NCBI GenBank assembly: GCA_031772625.1
Contig: CM062820.1
Coordinates: 310,813,340-310,877,339 of the forward strand
Length of the DNA: 64,000 bases
Direction of reading: 5' to 3'
Source of the DNA: Pinus tabuliformis
Taxonomy: Eukaryota; Streptophyta; Pinopsida; Pinales; Pinaceae
Shown here: piece after piece, positions 22,990 to 33,212 of the stretch
Layout: each line of letters starts with the position of its first letter
Numbering within the stretch: position 1 is the stretch's first letter
The notes under the pieces: generated by a model
What the model was told of the DNA's origin: nothing
Seen by the model: the letters and a program-made list of their open reading frames with translations, nothing else
Database searches by the model: none
Translations under genes and position numbers: made by a program

Positions 22990-23625
22990 GTAATTAACTA
23001 ATATTTAGTTATAAACTAGCTATTATGTAATAATTAATTATTTAATATCGAAATTATCAATAATTTATCAATTTAAATAACAATAAACTCTAAGAAAAAC
23101 TTATTTTTATAATGTTATAAGTTAGGGTTGACCTAATCACTATGAATTAGGTACAAAACTAGCTGTTATCATGATATAATAAATTAGTTACTAATAATAT
23201 TAAAAGTAAAAGTAAATAATATTAAAATAAGAATAATTTATTTATATAATATTATTAGTTAGGGTTGACCTATTAGGTATAAAACTAGCCATTATAATAA
23301 ATTAGTTAATAATATTATTAAAAATAATTAATTTATATAATAATATTTGGTCGAAGATTAGTTGTTATGTAATAAATTAGTTAATAATAATATTAAAAAT
23401 AATTAATATATTTATCAATACAAATAATAATATTATCTAAGAATATAATATTATTATTTAGGGTTGACCTATTCAATGTGAATTAGGTAGAAAATTGGCG
23501 GTTATGATATAATAAATTGGTTACTAATATTATTAAAAATAATTAATTTATATAATAATATTTGGTTGAAGATTAGTTGTTATGTAATAAATTAATTATC
23601 AATTTTAAAATACTATGACCTAAAA
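22990..23625 (-). repeat. Diverged AT-rich tandem repeats in Penelope-like tail
   Basis: Seen on the plus strand, the word TTAGGGTTGACCTA recurs at about 23122, 23259 and 23458. A second block containing TTATGTAATAA(T/A) recurs at about 23025, 23360 and 23580. The units are roughly 140-220 bp and have drifted apart. No frame runs through them. Confidence 0.6.
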
Positions 23626-23935
23626 TAATTATTTAAAATTGGGGGTGACTTAATTAAAGAATATTTGGTTGGAACTTCATTTAATTTCGTTATATTTTAG
23701 AATATTTTATTAAATTTTTTACCAAAACCTCTATAAGGACTATTTAACATAATAATACAATATATGAGACTAGAAGGTAGAGGATAGTTCATCATCCTTG
23801 AAAAGGAGGAAAGCAAAGAGAGGTATAACCATCAGCAGGAGGAAAGCAAATAAATTTAAGGATAGAAAACATCTGAAGTTAAAAAATGAAAAGGGGGAGG
23901 AAAGGGCAGAGGAGTTATGAAGCGAGAGTTGGAAT

Positions 23936-24262
23936 CTAGCTTTTACTTAATTTCCAACCATCATCCCTATTAAGGTTTTTGGCATGCCTCTCAATCTCAA
24001 TCGCTTCCCTGAGTTTCCTATGGTGGAAATGATCAATTTTAGCAATGAATTTGGATTCTTCAATGTAGACATGGTGTTTTGATTTCTCAACATGTTTTGC
24101 AAGGGCTGATGTGTGGGAGAGATTGTGTCTGATGTCAGCAGCATGTTCCATGATCCTCTGCTTAATAGACCTTCTTGTTTCCCCAATGTAGAGGATACCA
24201 TAGGAGCAGGAAATGAGGTGGACCCCTTTTGAGTACTTCGGGTCAATAGGGTCCTTAACCAA
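23936..24262 (-). CDS. GIY-YIG endonuclease domain, Penelope-like, partial
   Basis: 108 codons that stay open to the insertion edge, where TTG has to serve as first codon, so the true N-terminus is lost. It reads PKYSKGVHLISCSYGILYIG and continues ETRRSIKQRIMEH, which is the GIY-YIG signature (here GVHLIS..YIG) with the catalytic Arg. Later come ALAKHVEKSKHH and KLREAIEIERHAKNLNRDDG, carrying the catalytic Glu and the Asn-rich end. In Penelope-like elements this C-terminal domain nicks DNA during insertion. The frame is intact to its stop after GWKLSKS, so this part has decayed little. Confidence 0.9.
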   Translation of the reverse strand: MVKDPIDPKYSKGVHLISCSYGILYIGETRRSIKQRIMEHAADIRHNLSHTSALAKHVEKSKHHVYIEESKFIAKIDHFHHRKLREAIEIERHAKNLNRDDGWKLSKS

Positions 24263-24280
24263 TCTAACATCATCATATCA

Positions 24281-24603
24281 AATAAACATTTCATAATAAA
24301 TACGCTGTTTGAGGCCGATGGTTTTTCATATAGTTTGGCCAATGTTGTCATTAAACCCTCTGTAGTCATTTCCTTTGAAATATTAAAGGCTACTGACACC
24401 ACTAGGCACAACAGTTTTGTTCCAAGTGCATTTCAGTTGAGAATCTCCCATTTTGTGTCTATCGTACTCGTCGAATTCTTTGTTTTTCTACTCAATGTTA
24501 AGTACAGATATTTTTTATACAAATAATCTTCCATCTGCATCTTCCACAACTGGTAGTTTTGGCCATTAAATTTTGCGATCCTAAACCTACCATATTTCGC
24601 CAT
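24281..24603 (-). pseudogene. Copia gag, N-terminal part
   Basis: Starts at an ATG at 24603 with MAKYGRFRIAKFNGQNYQLW, a typical copia Gag opening, and continues with MEDYLYKKYLY. There is a stop near 24460, after which the frame resumes (MTTEGLMTTLAKLYEK) up to FDMMM, where the Penelope-like insert begins. The same DMMM codons recur at 22803 as part of the 18-bp duplication. Confidence 0.82.
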
Positions 24604-24678
24604 TTCTCACACTCGAACTAGGAACCCTTCTCTCCTGTGAGTTTATTAGCCAAATAGACCTTCGAATTTGATATCAAT

Positions 24679-25186
24679 TGTTATAAAATTATATAGTACA
24701 GAGCAATGGTACAAATAAAATATTGTGGAAACACAAAAATAGAAAGTACATCAAACAAGAGAGACACAAATATATGTGGTTCACCCAATTTGGGTTATGT
24801 TCATGGAGAAACAACCATTCCTTCCTTTTATATTATCCAACAAAATGAAGAGATACAACCTACAAAAAACCCGCTGTAATTTCCCCTTCACTCTCACACA
24901 ATATCCTCTCCCTTTATTACTCAGAATACACATATACACAACCCTAATACAATTCCCTTATAGTGAGGTGTTTACTTCTAGGGAAAAAATCCTAAATTAA
25001 ACATAACTTCTACCATCATATCGTTCGCCTAATGAATGGTTAAGATTGACTATGAAATCGAAATATTTTACGAGGAAATTTTACATCTATTTTTTAGCTT
25101 CAGGGGTGTACAATCTTCCTGGGATATACATCTGGCTGAAACAAAGACCTTTGGATTAGGAAGATAATTAAGCTCCACACCCAACA
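24679..25186 (-). repeat. 5' LTR of copia element
   Basis: 508 bp, starts TGTTGGG on the minus strand, followed inward by a poor primer site (TTGATATCAAATTC for TTGGTATCAGAGCC). It lacks the GC-rich island of its partner. Confidence 0.9.
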
Positions 25187-25191
25187 TTTTC

Positions 25192-28072
25192 ATAATGAAA
25201 TTCACCAATTTATCTTTGACCATTCTCTTGGCATGATTTCACATAGTTTAAACCCTCCATCCTAGAAACTACCATATACATGCCCGAAAGATTACATAAA
25301 TACTTGGAAAATGAGACTTCCTGTTTTTTTAGATCCCAAATTGCCTCCGTAAATATATAACTAATTAATCAAACTGAAACTCTTATCTACTGGGTATTTT
25401 CATGCCTAAAAGGCTTACATAACACATGGACAATCTCTTAGCTATACCCATATTATCTACTAACTATAAATTTAACTCCTAGATGCTTATTTACATGGTT
25501 ATGGGTATCTTATCCTCTTACATGCCTTCACCTTCTATAATGGATTGAATTATGTTTTTAATATACAATAAGGTTGATTGAGGGATCAAATCAAGTATAA
25601 TTAGCTCACAATATTAATTATAAATCGAACCTTTGAGCAATGCTTACATTATAGTTTTGGGAAATAAATCCCCAATCTTATCATATAAATCTAAAGTAAG
25701 GGAACCCACTTCATTTGATAAAGGTCCTTTCAACCTTTTAGACGTCAAGAGTTGACTTTGAGGAGATGCTCTTACATTAAAATCCCATGATACAAGATTC
25801 ATGGAATCTTATTAATGAGTGTTGTGTGTACTTCAAACCACCTAGATTCAATGATGCATGTTGATGTTGTACTCTTGTTTGACTATACTTTTGTTTCTTT
25901 GATGCATAAAATATTTTAGGATCCCATACTTTGCTTTATTGTTGTTTATCTATGTTATTTCAACAAGAATTTTCAATAAGTTGTGTTTTACTATTGACTA
26001 TCAACATCATTTGATTACATCTATAGAATTATTGTATCCTAATGTCTACCTCTTCTTTATGTTGATACATTGAACTACTTCCCTTTTGTTTACTTAGTTA
26101 TTTATAGAAAAATTGTATGGTTGTTTCCATATCTTTGGCTACAATTCTTCTATTGTTCTTAACTTCCTCATGGTACTCTTCACTTGTCAAAACATACTTT
26201 TTCCCATGCACAATGGTCTTCTTTTTGTGTATAACATCAAATCACTAATGCACTAGTACGAGAGAGTTATAAGAACTCTTCCTCCTTCCAAAATCCTTAA
26301 GGCACTTGGCCACCTTCTCCATTCCTGTTGCTATTTTGTGTAAGAATACCTACTTCCATCTCTTTTTTACACCTACACAAAATAAAAATATATATCAAAA
26401 AATAACTTGCTTTCCATCCTGACTAGAAATCCACCATGCAATAAATTTTTGGTCCTTCTCCTTACCCTTCACATATGCATAACATGTTGCCTCCTTCATA
26501 TAGGTTTACTTTTCTTTGCAACCTGTTGCTTACAGTTTGAACATTCAATCTTCTTATTTCCTTATCAGACAACTTCTTGTTTTTTTTTTTCCATTCCTTC
26601 TATGTAGATTACCAAATGTTTTCATCATTTTATTCAATATATTCAAGACTTGATTCATGTTGTATTTATTTTATAATTTCTCCTTTATCCTTCTCTTGTT
26701 TTTTATACTCCCACTTTTCGAGTATTTGTTGTACAAATATCATACTACCTTTGGAATTCAAATCTAAATTTTCTATACTAACTCTTCTTTTATGTTTACT
26801 CATATATGATTTTGTCACCCAAAGCTCCATATCAAACTCATCATCCATTAGCATTATCTCTTGCTGAGTTTCATACATCCAATATACTTCTACAATTTCT
26901 CCATGTAAGGCATATGACCTTTCCTCCAACATGTCCACTATCTTGCATAAAATTCCTTTAGCTCCAAATACTATTAACTTCTCATCAAATGAGCACTCAT
27001 GTGACCAATACTTCATATCTCCAAGGCACATATTTAATTTACATGTTTATGGATGATTTCCCAAACACATAATCATAAAAAAATATTTAAACACACTCTA
27101 TTTCTTGATCACCATTCTTAATTTCTTATTAAAATGAAAGTTTATAAATGAATACATCCTACCCTTTTGTAAATATTTGTCCATGATCATGTATCAATCA
27201 CTAGCTACTTAACCTTGATCATCTACCAATGGCCAACTATTTCATCCCTATTATCATCTCATTTATATCATGCTATTTAAGTTACATACTTGCATCATTA
27301 TAATATTTCATAACCCATTTTAGGATTCCATCAACTTCAACATTGGAAGTATCTCCAAACCAACTTATGACTTCATTCATTCTTTCACTTTTCTTATAAT
27401 ATTGTCTCAATTTTTAAATATTCTCCTTGACTTTCCTCCCTTGGATACCTATTGCATCCATATTTCCACTTATTATGTGACTATATAAATTCTTCATTAG
27501 TGTATCTATCCATAGACTTTCTAGAAGGATGACATCTATCTTCCTCCTCTTGGATTTCTTCTTTCTTCTTAAATAAATCATCTCCTAGATTTTCCTTTTT
27601 ATCTTCATTTTCTCCAACTATGCCACTATTGAAAAACAGTCTTAGATAGTTCATATAAATGACTTGAACCATGCTTGTAACCTCTATGCAACCCTAATCA
27701 AACTTGGGATTTACTAACCATTCTTCTAGAAACTTTAATTATTCTTTAAGATCTATTGGAGTTTTCTTAATTCTAGCCTCTTCTATGACTTCATGAGACA
27801 GTTATTCATCTTCTCATGGTAGCTTTTGATGGTTGTCCATCTTCATATCCTTGATAACCTATATACAGATACAAATTATTATTTTTAAAACCATAAGATT
27901 CTTCTATTTATATTTTTGACATCATCTCCTTATCCTTTAATCCATCATTCTTCAAGTATTTTATGAGATAATCTTCATGTTTCTCATCTTCCTCATTGAA
28001 TTATCGAACCATTTCTCCCTCATATAGTTCACAAATGTGAACTATTTTCTCTAAAGGTTATTTATACTATCA
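25192..28072 (-). other. Unassigned DNA with decayed minus-strand frames, left half
   Basis: No repeat partner inside the window was found. The longest frame is 26666-27031 (minus, 121 codons: GDMKYWSHECSFDEKLIVFG and further acidic, Met-rich sequence). It is followed downstream by an ECSNC-like piece. 27481-27672 is lysine/glutamate-rich. I do not recognise a family. The strand and style resemble the centre of the element at 1.3-6.4 kb, so this may be another old non-autonomous LTR element. It continues at 36006, beyond element A. Confidence 0.35.
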
Positions 28073-28077
28073 ACTTC

Positions 28078-29137
28078 TGTTGTGGGGAAAAATGCCTATG
28101 CAGGACGATCCTATCCACCTAAGGTGTGACAGTGCCTTAGCAACAAACAGACACAGTTATTCTAGTATTCTTCCTTTATGAATTAAGAATGAAGAGAGAT
28201 GGATGGACTAACCGGTGTCTTCCGTTTGTCCATCGATCCGATTTCTCTTCTCTTTGAGAGTTCCCAGCTACTTGCCTTCTCGCTCGCCCAGCTTCAACAG
28301 GTCTCTACAAGATCACAAGAAGAGAACACTACACAAAGACATAGATTCATATTCATAACTAGTTCAGGATTAGAAATAAACTAAACATACTAATGCAATC
28401 ATACATCAAAGATACATCAGTATATAGGAGAAACCAAGATAGCTTTATTGATGAATAACAAGGTTCAGGAAGAGATACAACCAAGAAGGCTCCAATCCAG
28501 CATCTCCTTCCCAGCAAATGGAATTCCTATCTTCACCTCCCTTCAAAGCATTAAGCACCCAATGATTCCAATCTCAAACCAACAGCAATTCTTTGCAATA
28601 ACAAAATTCCAGCCTCTAGATCTCATGGAGGAGAGATCCATATATAGATGTTTGGAGAGAGGATGAGTCAGCTTGAGATCTAACTAGTGTCCTCTCCCTT
28701 TGTCAGTTCTTGTTTCCACTTGGAGGTTCTTGCTTCCACTTGGAGTTTGAGAACCTCTTACTCATCATGAGTCGAATTCATTGAGGCAAGTGTCATTGAG
28801 GAAGATTTTGGAAGCTTCCAGGATCTTGACACCTCGTTGAATGAACTTGCCATTTGTCAATTCCCGCTCAGCGCACCCTGGTAGTGCCTCTACCTGCATT
28901 GCAGTGCAGGTAGCTAGTTCAGACTTTGCATTTCAGCGCAGACAGCTAGTGGAGCTCTTGAATTGATCCTGAATTGACTTGTTTTTGAGCAGTTTCTGGT
29001 GGAGAACTTCTGTGAATTGCTGTGGTTTGTTAGCCTTGTTCCTCTAGGGGTAGGAACAACATGATTAGGGACTTTGGATCCCTTAGATTATGGACACTTC
29101 ATGCTTATAGCTGTAAGGCACAAAAATGTCTATAACA
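28078..29137 (-). repeat. 3' LTR of element A
   Basis: 1060 bp. Contains an inverted repeat CTACCTGCA/TGCAGGTAG with a 6-base loop near 28895-28918, still pairable in the partner LTR despite a substitution. Confidence 0.95.
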
Positions 29138-29151
29138 GTTGCCCCCTAAAG
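29138..29151 (-). promoter_or_regulatory. Polypurine-tract-like site of element A
   Basis: CTTTAGGGGGCAAC on the minus strand, directly before the 3' LTR. Element B has the identical 14 bases at 61091-61104. Confidence 0.75.
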
Positions 29152-30269
29152 TATGAGGCCGTTTATCGGGTGAAATGCTTTATCAGGAGGATCCGAAGTT
29201 CATCCAATGCTGGGAGGAGACCTGTAATAAGATACAATACAATACATTATTTTTCATACTGCTTTCATGATCTAGCTGAGGCGGGCATTCCCATGCTCAG
29301 CTTTATAAATTCATTTTTCTGTACATAGAACAGACAATTGTCTGATGGTAGACTGATGATTTTGATGAAATCATCATCCTTTTTGATAGGATGATTATTT
29401 GCTGCAATGATGTACATGTCAATGTCTTTATCTTTCCTGAATATATATCGCAGCCCGGATGGATGAAACTAGATCCGGGGGCTTCAAACTCGTTCGATCT
29501 TCACTCTAAGTACAAGTCGATCCATGTGAGAAATGTTCTGAAGTCGAACATGGAAAGACATCACTTGATTACCGGTCAATGAGGTAAACCGTTAACAAGC
29601 GCGAGAGGAATCATCGATAATGATAATGACCCTCAAGGTACTGCAGTACAATTCACGTGGTGTGAATAAAGGACTTGGCGTCGAACACCGCGCAAAATCT
29701 TCCGGTCGAAGGTCATTGATGTATACCTGTCGCCGGAAGTGAGAAACTTGCCATTGAGGCATGCAAGCTTCAAAGTACTGAAGGGGTTGTTCCTAGATCA
29801 ACTTTTTGGATAATGAGCTGATGTCGACAAGAAGCGATCCGTCAAAGGAGGGCCTTAATGAATCCCACATCAATGACACGGAACGGAGCTAATGATTTTG
29901 ATAGAGGTGAAAACGATCTGATGACATATGATTCAGGGTGGCAGTCATGAAAGGATGAAGGATAATGTATGGCAGTGGATGGGACACGGTTGACTTCTCT
30001 GAACGACTTCTCTTGAACATATGGCGACACTTATGCGATGGATCGGTAGCATTACCCCAAATATGGATGGTATGGCGAGACCATGGTGATGTGACCGGTG
30101 AATGAAACAACCCAACCCGATTGTGGTACGGAGGAAAAGTGTCATGTTCAAGAGCGACCTGCTACCATCAAAGTTTTCTTGAGTTTCTCCCAATTTTCCC
30201 CAGTCATTACTGACCAGTACCTCTTTATTTTTGTCAAGCTTGAGGAGGATAACATATGCTTGTTCTATA

Positions 30270-30720
30270 ACTTGCCCTTCGGGCAAGCCCATCGCTATGT
30301 TTTAACGAGCCTAGCGATAGTGAAACTTGTTCTCGTCTAAAGACAAGTTTGTCGCTATTTAATGATTTTAACGAGTCTAACGACAAAGATAACTCGGTCC
30401 TTTTCATTTTTAGAGAGTCTGAAAAGGTACGTAAAGTCAACTCCGAAAGCCCCTTTTTCGTCATCTAATCCCTTAAGTCCGAAAAAGTATAAAACAATAC
30501 AGAAGGGATGGATTTTCGATAGTTTTAGCGAGCCGAACAAAACAAGCGCTCGATCTTTTTGTGCAATAATCCCTCAGGTCCAAAAAGATTAAAATCTAGA
30601 GGAGGGATAGCACTTCCGGTCGCTTTAACGAGCTGGAAGGCCAAAACTCGACAATCTTTTCATATTTTACGAGTCAGATGAAAAGAGCTTAAAGAAGACT
30701 CGTCTTTTGAGGAACGAGTG
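30270..30720 (-). repeat. Array of short hairpins with CTCGTTAAAA-type loops
   Basis: Perfect inverted repeats follow each other closely: 30272-30286 (6 bp), 30291-30318 (7), 30324-30349 (7), 30348-30387 (7), 30399-30427 (8), 30453-30487 (8), 30553-30589 (9), 30613-30639 (5), 30656-30685 (8) and 30698-30719 (6). On the sense (minus) strand the loops are of two kinds, one with GGCTCGTTAAAAC or a close variant, the other with GGACTTAAGGGATTA or GGACCTGAGGGATTA. No coding explains them. Confidence 0.8.
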
Positions 30721-30939
30721 ATAAAATGGGTTAGCAGCTGATTCCAGGTACAGGTTGGAATTTTCCAATCACGGCAGTGTCACAAGGATGGCTAGTGTAA
30801 TCACTCTTCGCAGCTGTTCCTCAAAATGGGTAAATAATCATATGGAGGTGAACGATCGGCCAATGGAAAAGTGGAGGTGATGGTGCAAACACGACCAAGG
30901 CTTTAATGGCTGATTGATATTACATTCACAGTGGTTATT

Positions 30940-31110
30940 TACCGGAATAGTTCATTTTTTAATGAGCTTAAACGCGGGTGGAAACATTTGCTCGATCTTA
31001 TGTTTATTTTTTAACGAGCATGAACTATGCGCTAAAACTGCTCGGATCTTGCGTTTATTTTTTAACGAGCATGAACTATGTGCCAGAACTGCTCGATTAA
31101 TCTAGTCATA
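30940..31110 (-). repeat. Tandem CTCGTTAAAAAATAAAC units in element A
   Basis: Minus-strand words ATGCTCGTTAAAAAATAAAC occur twice about 53 bp apart, with a third diverged copy (AAGCTCATTAAAAAATGAAC). B has three comparable copies at about 59165-59305. Confidence 0.8.
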
Positions 31111-31645
31111 TGATAAGAGTGTCTCATCAAGATTCTATTTTTTATGGAGCTTCATCTCACTAAGCTTTGCTCCGGAATCCTTTCTTTATGCAAGTTCGGA
31201 AACGACTAATCCTACGAGTTTAAAGGGTTAGAGGTCCTAAAAATTTAAAAAATAAATAGTCACCCCTTGCTTGCATTCCAAAAGGTTTGCATGCCCCTAG
31301 GCATAAAGTACGATTTCAAGGTTACCTCTACTTCCTTTTCGCCAAAACATTTGTTTTACCGAGAGAGGCTTACCTCTTTCAGGTTACCCAAAGATTGTTC
31401 TGTTAATCTTTCAAACAAAACACTTCTTCGGCGATGTCTAACGAGATAAACAAAGGTGAGCGACGATGCCCGCCAACTCACATAACTTTGACAAAAGAAT
31501 CTTATTCTAGAATAACCCCTCTTCCATGCCAGACGGGGTACGGGCTAGTCATATTCTCCCGCGGAAACCTACCCTATACCCAAAGTTTTCCTGCCAAAGC
31601 AGACCAGGACGCATGTCCCCTGGGTTCCAGTCATATCCTTCCGAA

Positions 31646-32095
31646 TCACTTGCGCTCATCGGGAGGACGGACCATGGGTTGAGACATTTCTTGCGTGAAG
31701 AGACCATTTAGGGATGGTGTATGACTATTTGCGATGCGTGATCCGGGAAATGAAAGTTGGTCCACGAGCTTGACCACTCTTCCTTCGTGTGGAAAACACA
31801 TTACTCTAAAGAGAGAGGAGACGATGGCTCCCATGCAATATATATAGTCTCGTCCAAGGAGTAGGTTATAATCCAAGGGTCCTTGAACGACCATCACGTT
31901 CATTTGAACGGTCTTCCCTTTCAATGTGATAGGCACATTGGGGAGGATCCCTAAAGGTCGACTGGTTCCTTTATCAAAGCCTGTCAGATTTCTCATTTCA
32001 GGAAAAAGCACTGGCGAACCAAGCACTTTCCAAGCAATAGAGGAAAGGATACTCACAGATGCCCCCTCATCAATGATGGTGCCAGCCATTACCAT
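31646..32095 (-). CDS. Retropepsin-like domain of element A
   Basis: 149 codons in a frame different from the upstream zinc-knuckle part. It reads MVMAGTIIDEGASVSILSS, a later PLGILPNVPITLKGKTVQMN and VVQGPLDYNLLLGRDYIY. The layout is that of a retropepsin: a D-x-G-A-S start, and a hydrophobic-hydrophobic-G near LLLGRD. The middle catalytic residue is Glu (D9-E10-G11) instead of the usual Thr or Ser. In normal elements this enzyme cuts the polyprotein; whether D-E-G is active I cannot say. No RT follows. A one-base shift separates it from the frame at 32161-32853. Confidence 0.75.
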   Translation of the reverse strand: MVMAGTIIDEGASVSILSSIAWKVLGSPVLFPEMRNLTGFDKGTSRPLGILPNVPITLKGKTVQMNVMVVQGPLDYNLLLGRDYIYCMGAIVSSLFRVMCFPHEGRVVKLVDQLSFPGSRIANSHTPSLNGLFTQEMSQPMVRPPDERK

Positions 32096-32160
32096 TCTGT
32101 ATATTTGAACATAATTCTGAATGGTATGCTTGCTGGCAACCGGGGTTTGCCTAGCTGATT

Positions 32161-32853
32161 CTAGTTGAAGGATACAACTAGGTTGCTTGGTGGTGGGACC
32201 GAATAGATGGCCGGGTATGACTCTGACGAAGTTCCTTCCTGCGATAAAGGAATGGGCAAATTGCCCCCTTGTTCGTTGGAGTCTGTGCTGATGAAGAGAA
32301 TTTGGACGGTGTCGTCTTTATTCTCCTCTGTGATGGTATCATTCGAAGATAGAGTCTCTGAAGGCAAAACTGGGTCAACTGCCGCCTCAACCTTTTGACT
32401 TTCGTTAGGTATGGATTCAGACGGTTCATCTTCAATGATAGGTGCTTCGGCTGACCACCTGAGCGGGCCAGCCGGGTTCTCAACTAGTGAAGGACTTGGC
32501 AGGAGTTTTTGATATCTAGGAGGAAGTTGCACTGGTAAAACCGGGCGATCTTCCAAAACTCTTTTAGCCTCGTCTAAGAAGGGACAACGGTGGATGGCAT
32601 GGTCGCCTTCACACAGTTTGCAGGGAAATCTAGCTTTCCCTCTTTGTCCTTTGGCTTCACTTTCACTAGTTGACGGTGTGCTGTCAACATGGCTATCAGA
32701 GGTTGACGCCACCGAATTGTGCAAACGGGGAGACCAGTCCCTTAGTATCCGAGGGATGCGGGGACAATCTCTGTGAAAGTGGTCTCCCTTGCATATGAAA
32801 CATGGCGATTTAGGCCCAGTCAGTGCTGTGTGTGGATTTTTGTCAGACGACAC
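32161..32853 (-). CDS. Twin zinc-knuckle protein of element A
   Basis: 230 codons. Two knuckles of the form C-x2-C-x3-H-x4-C sit at C18-C21-H25-C30 (CFICKGDHFHRDC) and C78-C81-H85-C90 (CKLCEGDHAIHRC). A Ser/Thr-rich spacer lies between them and a Pro/Glu-rich tail follows. This is a nucleocapsid-like layout, so the protein probably packages element RNA. The stop at its end and the next frame imply a second shift before the retropepsin-like part. Its upstream part is 32820-33212 in a third frame, so the gene as it stands is broken twice. Confidence 0.78.
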   Translation of the reverse strand: MSSDKNPHTALTGPKSPCFICKGDHFHRDCPRIPRILRDWSPRLHNSVASTSDSHVDSTPSTSESEAKGQRGKARFPCKLCEGDHAIHRCPFLDEAKRVLEDRPVLPVQLPPRYQKLLPSPSLVENPAGPLRWSAEAPIIEDEPSESIPNESQKVEAAVDPVLPSETLSSNDTITEENKDDTVQILFISTDSNEQGGNLPIPLSQEGTSSESYPAIYSVPPPSNLVVSFN

Positions 32854-33212
32854 TTGTTTGCCCCAGTCGCTTTTGGCTCCTTCTTCTTCTTCTCTTTCTT
32901 CTTCTTTTCCTTCTTCTCCTTAGGAACTTGGTTTTTTGTTTTACCAGTTTCGTCAAGCGAAGAGGAAGGAGGAGAGGAAGAATTAGATGAAGCAGAAGGC
33001 TGGTGGGTAACTCTGGTCTGGTCTAACTGTTGACTCGACTGTTCAGGAAAAGTGGTGTTCTGAACGACATTGGTTGAAAAGAGCCAGACTGGTAGGCCAA
33101 TTGTCAGTCCTGGAAGCGACAATGTGGCCATATGGGGCGCACCAACATCTCCCCAAGAGGAGAAGGGACTAGGATTTCCACCAAGGGGAATTCCTTGGTT
33201 GGTGGGCTCCAT
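32820..33212 (-). CDS. N-terminal Gag-like part of element A
   Basis: 130 codons from an ATG at 33212: MEPTNQGIPLGGNPSPFSSW onward, a hydrophobic segment (PGLTIGLPVWLF), a Ser/Pro-rich linker and a run of Lys/Glu (about residues 97-112). The same start occurs in B (57099). The frame shifts near the Lys run, where the DNA is a slippery run of AAG repeats, so an indel there is easy. I do not know the fold; the position makes it the start of a Gag-like protein. Confidence 0.72.
   Translation of the reverse strand: MEPTNQGIPLGGNPSPFSSWGDVGAPHMATLSLPGLTIGLPVWLFSTNVVQNTTFPEQSSQQLDQTRVTHQPSASSNSSSPPSSSLDETGKTKNQVPKEKKEKKKKEKKKKEPKATGANKCRLTKIHTQH

Larger units (their letters stand above)
22808..24262 (-). 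mobile_element. 5'-truncated Penelope-like element in copia gag
   Basis: An insert of about 1455 bp splits the copia gag and is flanked by a perfect 18-bp target duplication tctaacatcatcatatca (22790-22807 and 24263-24280). On the minus strand it opens at once into the end of a Penelope-like polyprotein with a GIY-YIG endonuclease. An AT-rich tail of about 1.1 kb follows. The RT is missing, so the copy is truncated at its 5' end, as is common for elements that insert by target-primed reverse transcription. Penelope-like elements of this type in land plants are known from conifers (Dryad), where an ancient transfer from arthropods has been proposed in the literature. Confidence 0.88.
18527..25186 (-). 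mobile_element. Full-length, decayed Ty1/copia element
   Basis: LTRs at 18527-19143 (3') and 24679-25186 (5', minus strand) begin and end TG...CA and are flanked by the 5-bp duplication ttttc (18522-18526 and 25187-25191). Reading the minus strand gives Gag, protease, integrase, RT and RNase H in the copia order, with integrase before RT. Stops and frameshifts occur in every domain, and the RT box and the zinc knuckle have lost key residues. The gag gene is interrupted by a Penelope-like fragment. The family start (KFNGQNYQLWKMQMEDYL) resembles the Tork/Tnt1-type branch of copia, but I would not press the lineage call. Confidence 0.92.
29152..31645 (-). other. Non-coding 3' region of element A, shared with B
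   Basis: About 2.5 kb between the protease-like frame and the 3' LTR, recognisably the same as 58669-61090 in B. Short open frames exist on both strands but none is kept open in both elements. One minus-strand stretch near 30190-30280 keeps AYVILLKL and VSNDWGK in A and B, though the DNA is about equally conserved around it. The main structure is the hairpin array at 30270-31110. Confidence 0.7.

Noticed and set aside
23947..24411. A 154-codon minus-strand frame running from copia gag into the Penelope-like insert.
   Set aside because: It crosses the insertion border and reads the GIY-YIG domain in a wrong frame; only its first third (copia gag) is meaningful.
26407..26867. Plus-strand frames of 66 and 96 codons, rich in Phe, Ser and Ile.
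   Set aside because: They are the antisense of a Lys/Glu-rich minus-strand relic and T-rich sequence; no signal or membrane topology that looks real.
28199..28666. Frames of 61 and 72 codons found twice (also at 35062-35529).
   Set aside because: They lie in the two LTRs of element A on the antisense strand, so the duplication is explained by the LTRs, not by gene duplication.
30270..31110. CRISPR-like array.
   Set aside because: Repeats are imperfect, spacing is irregular, stems differ from unit to unit, and the DNA is plant retroelement sequence.
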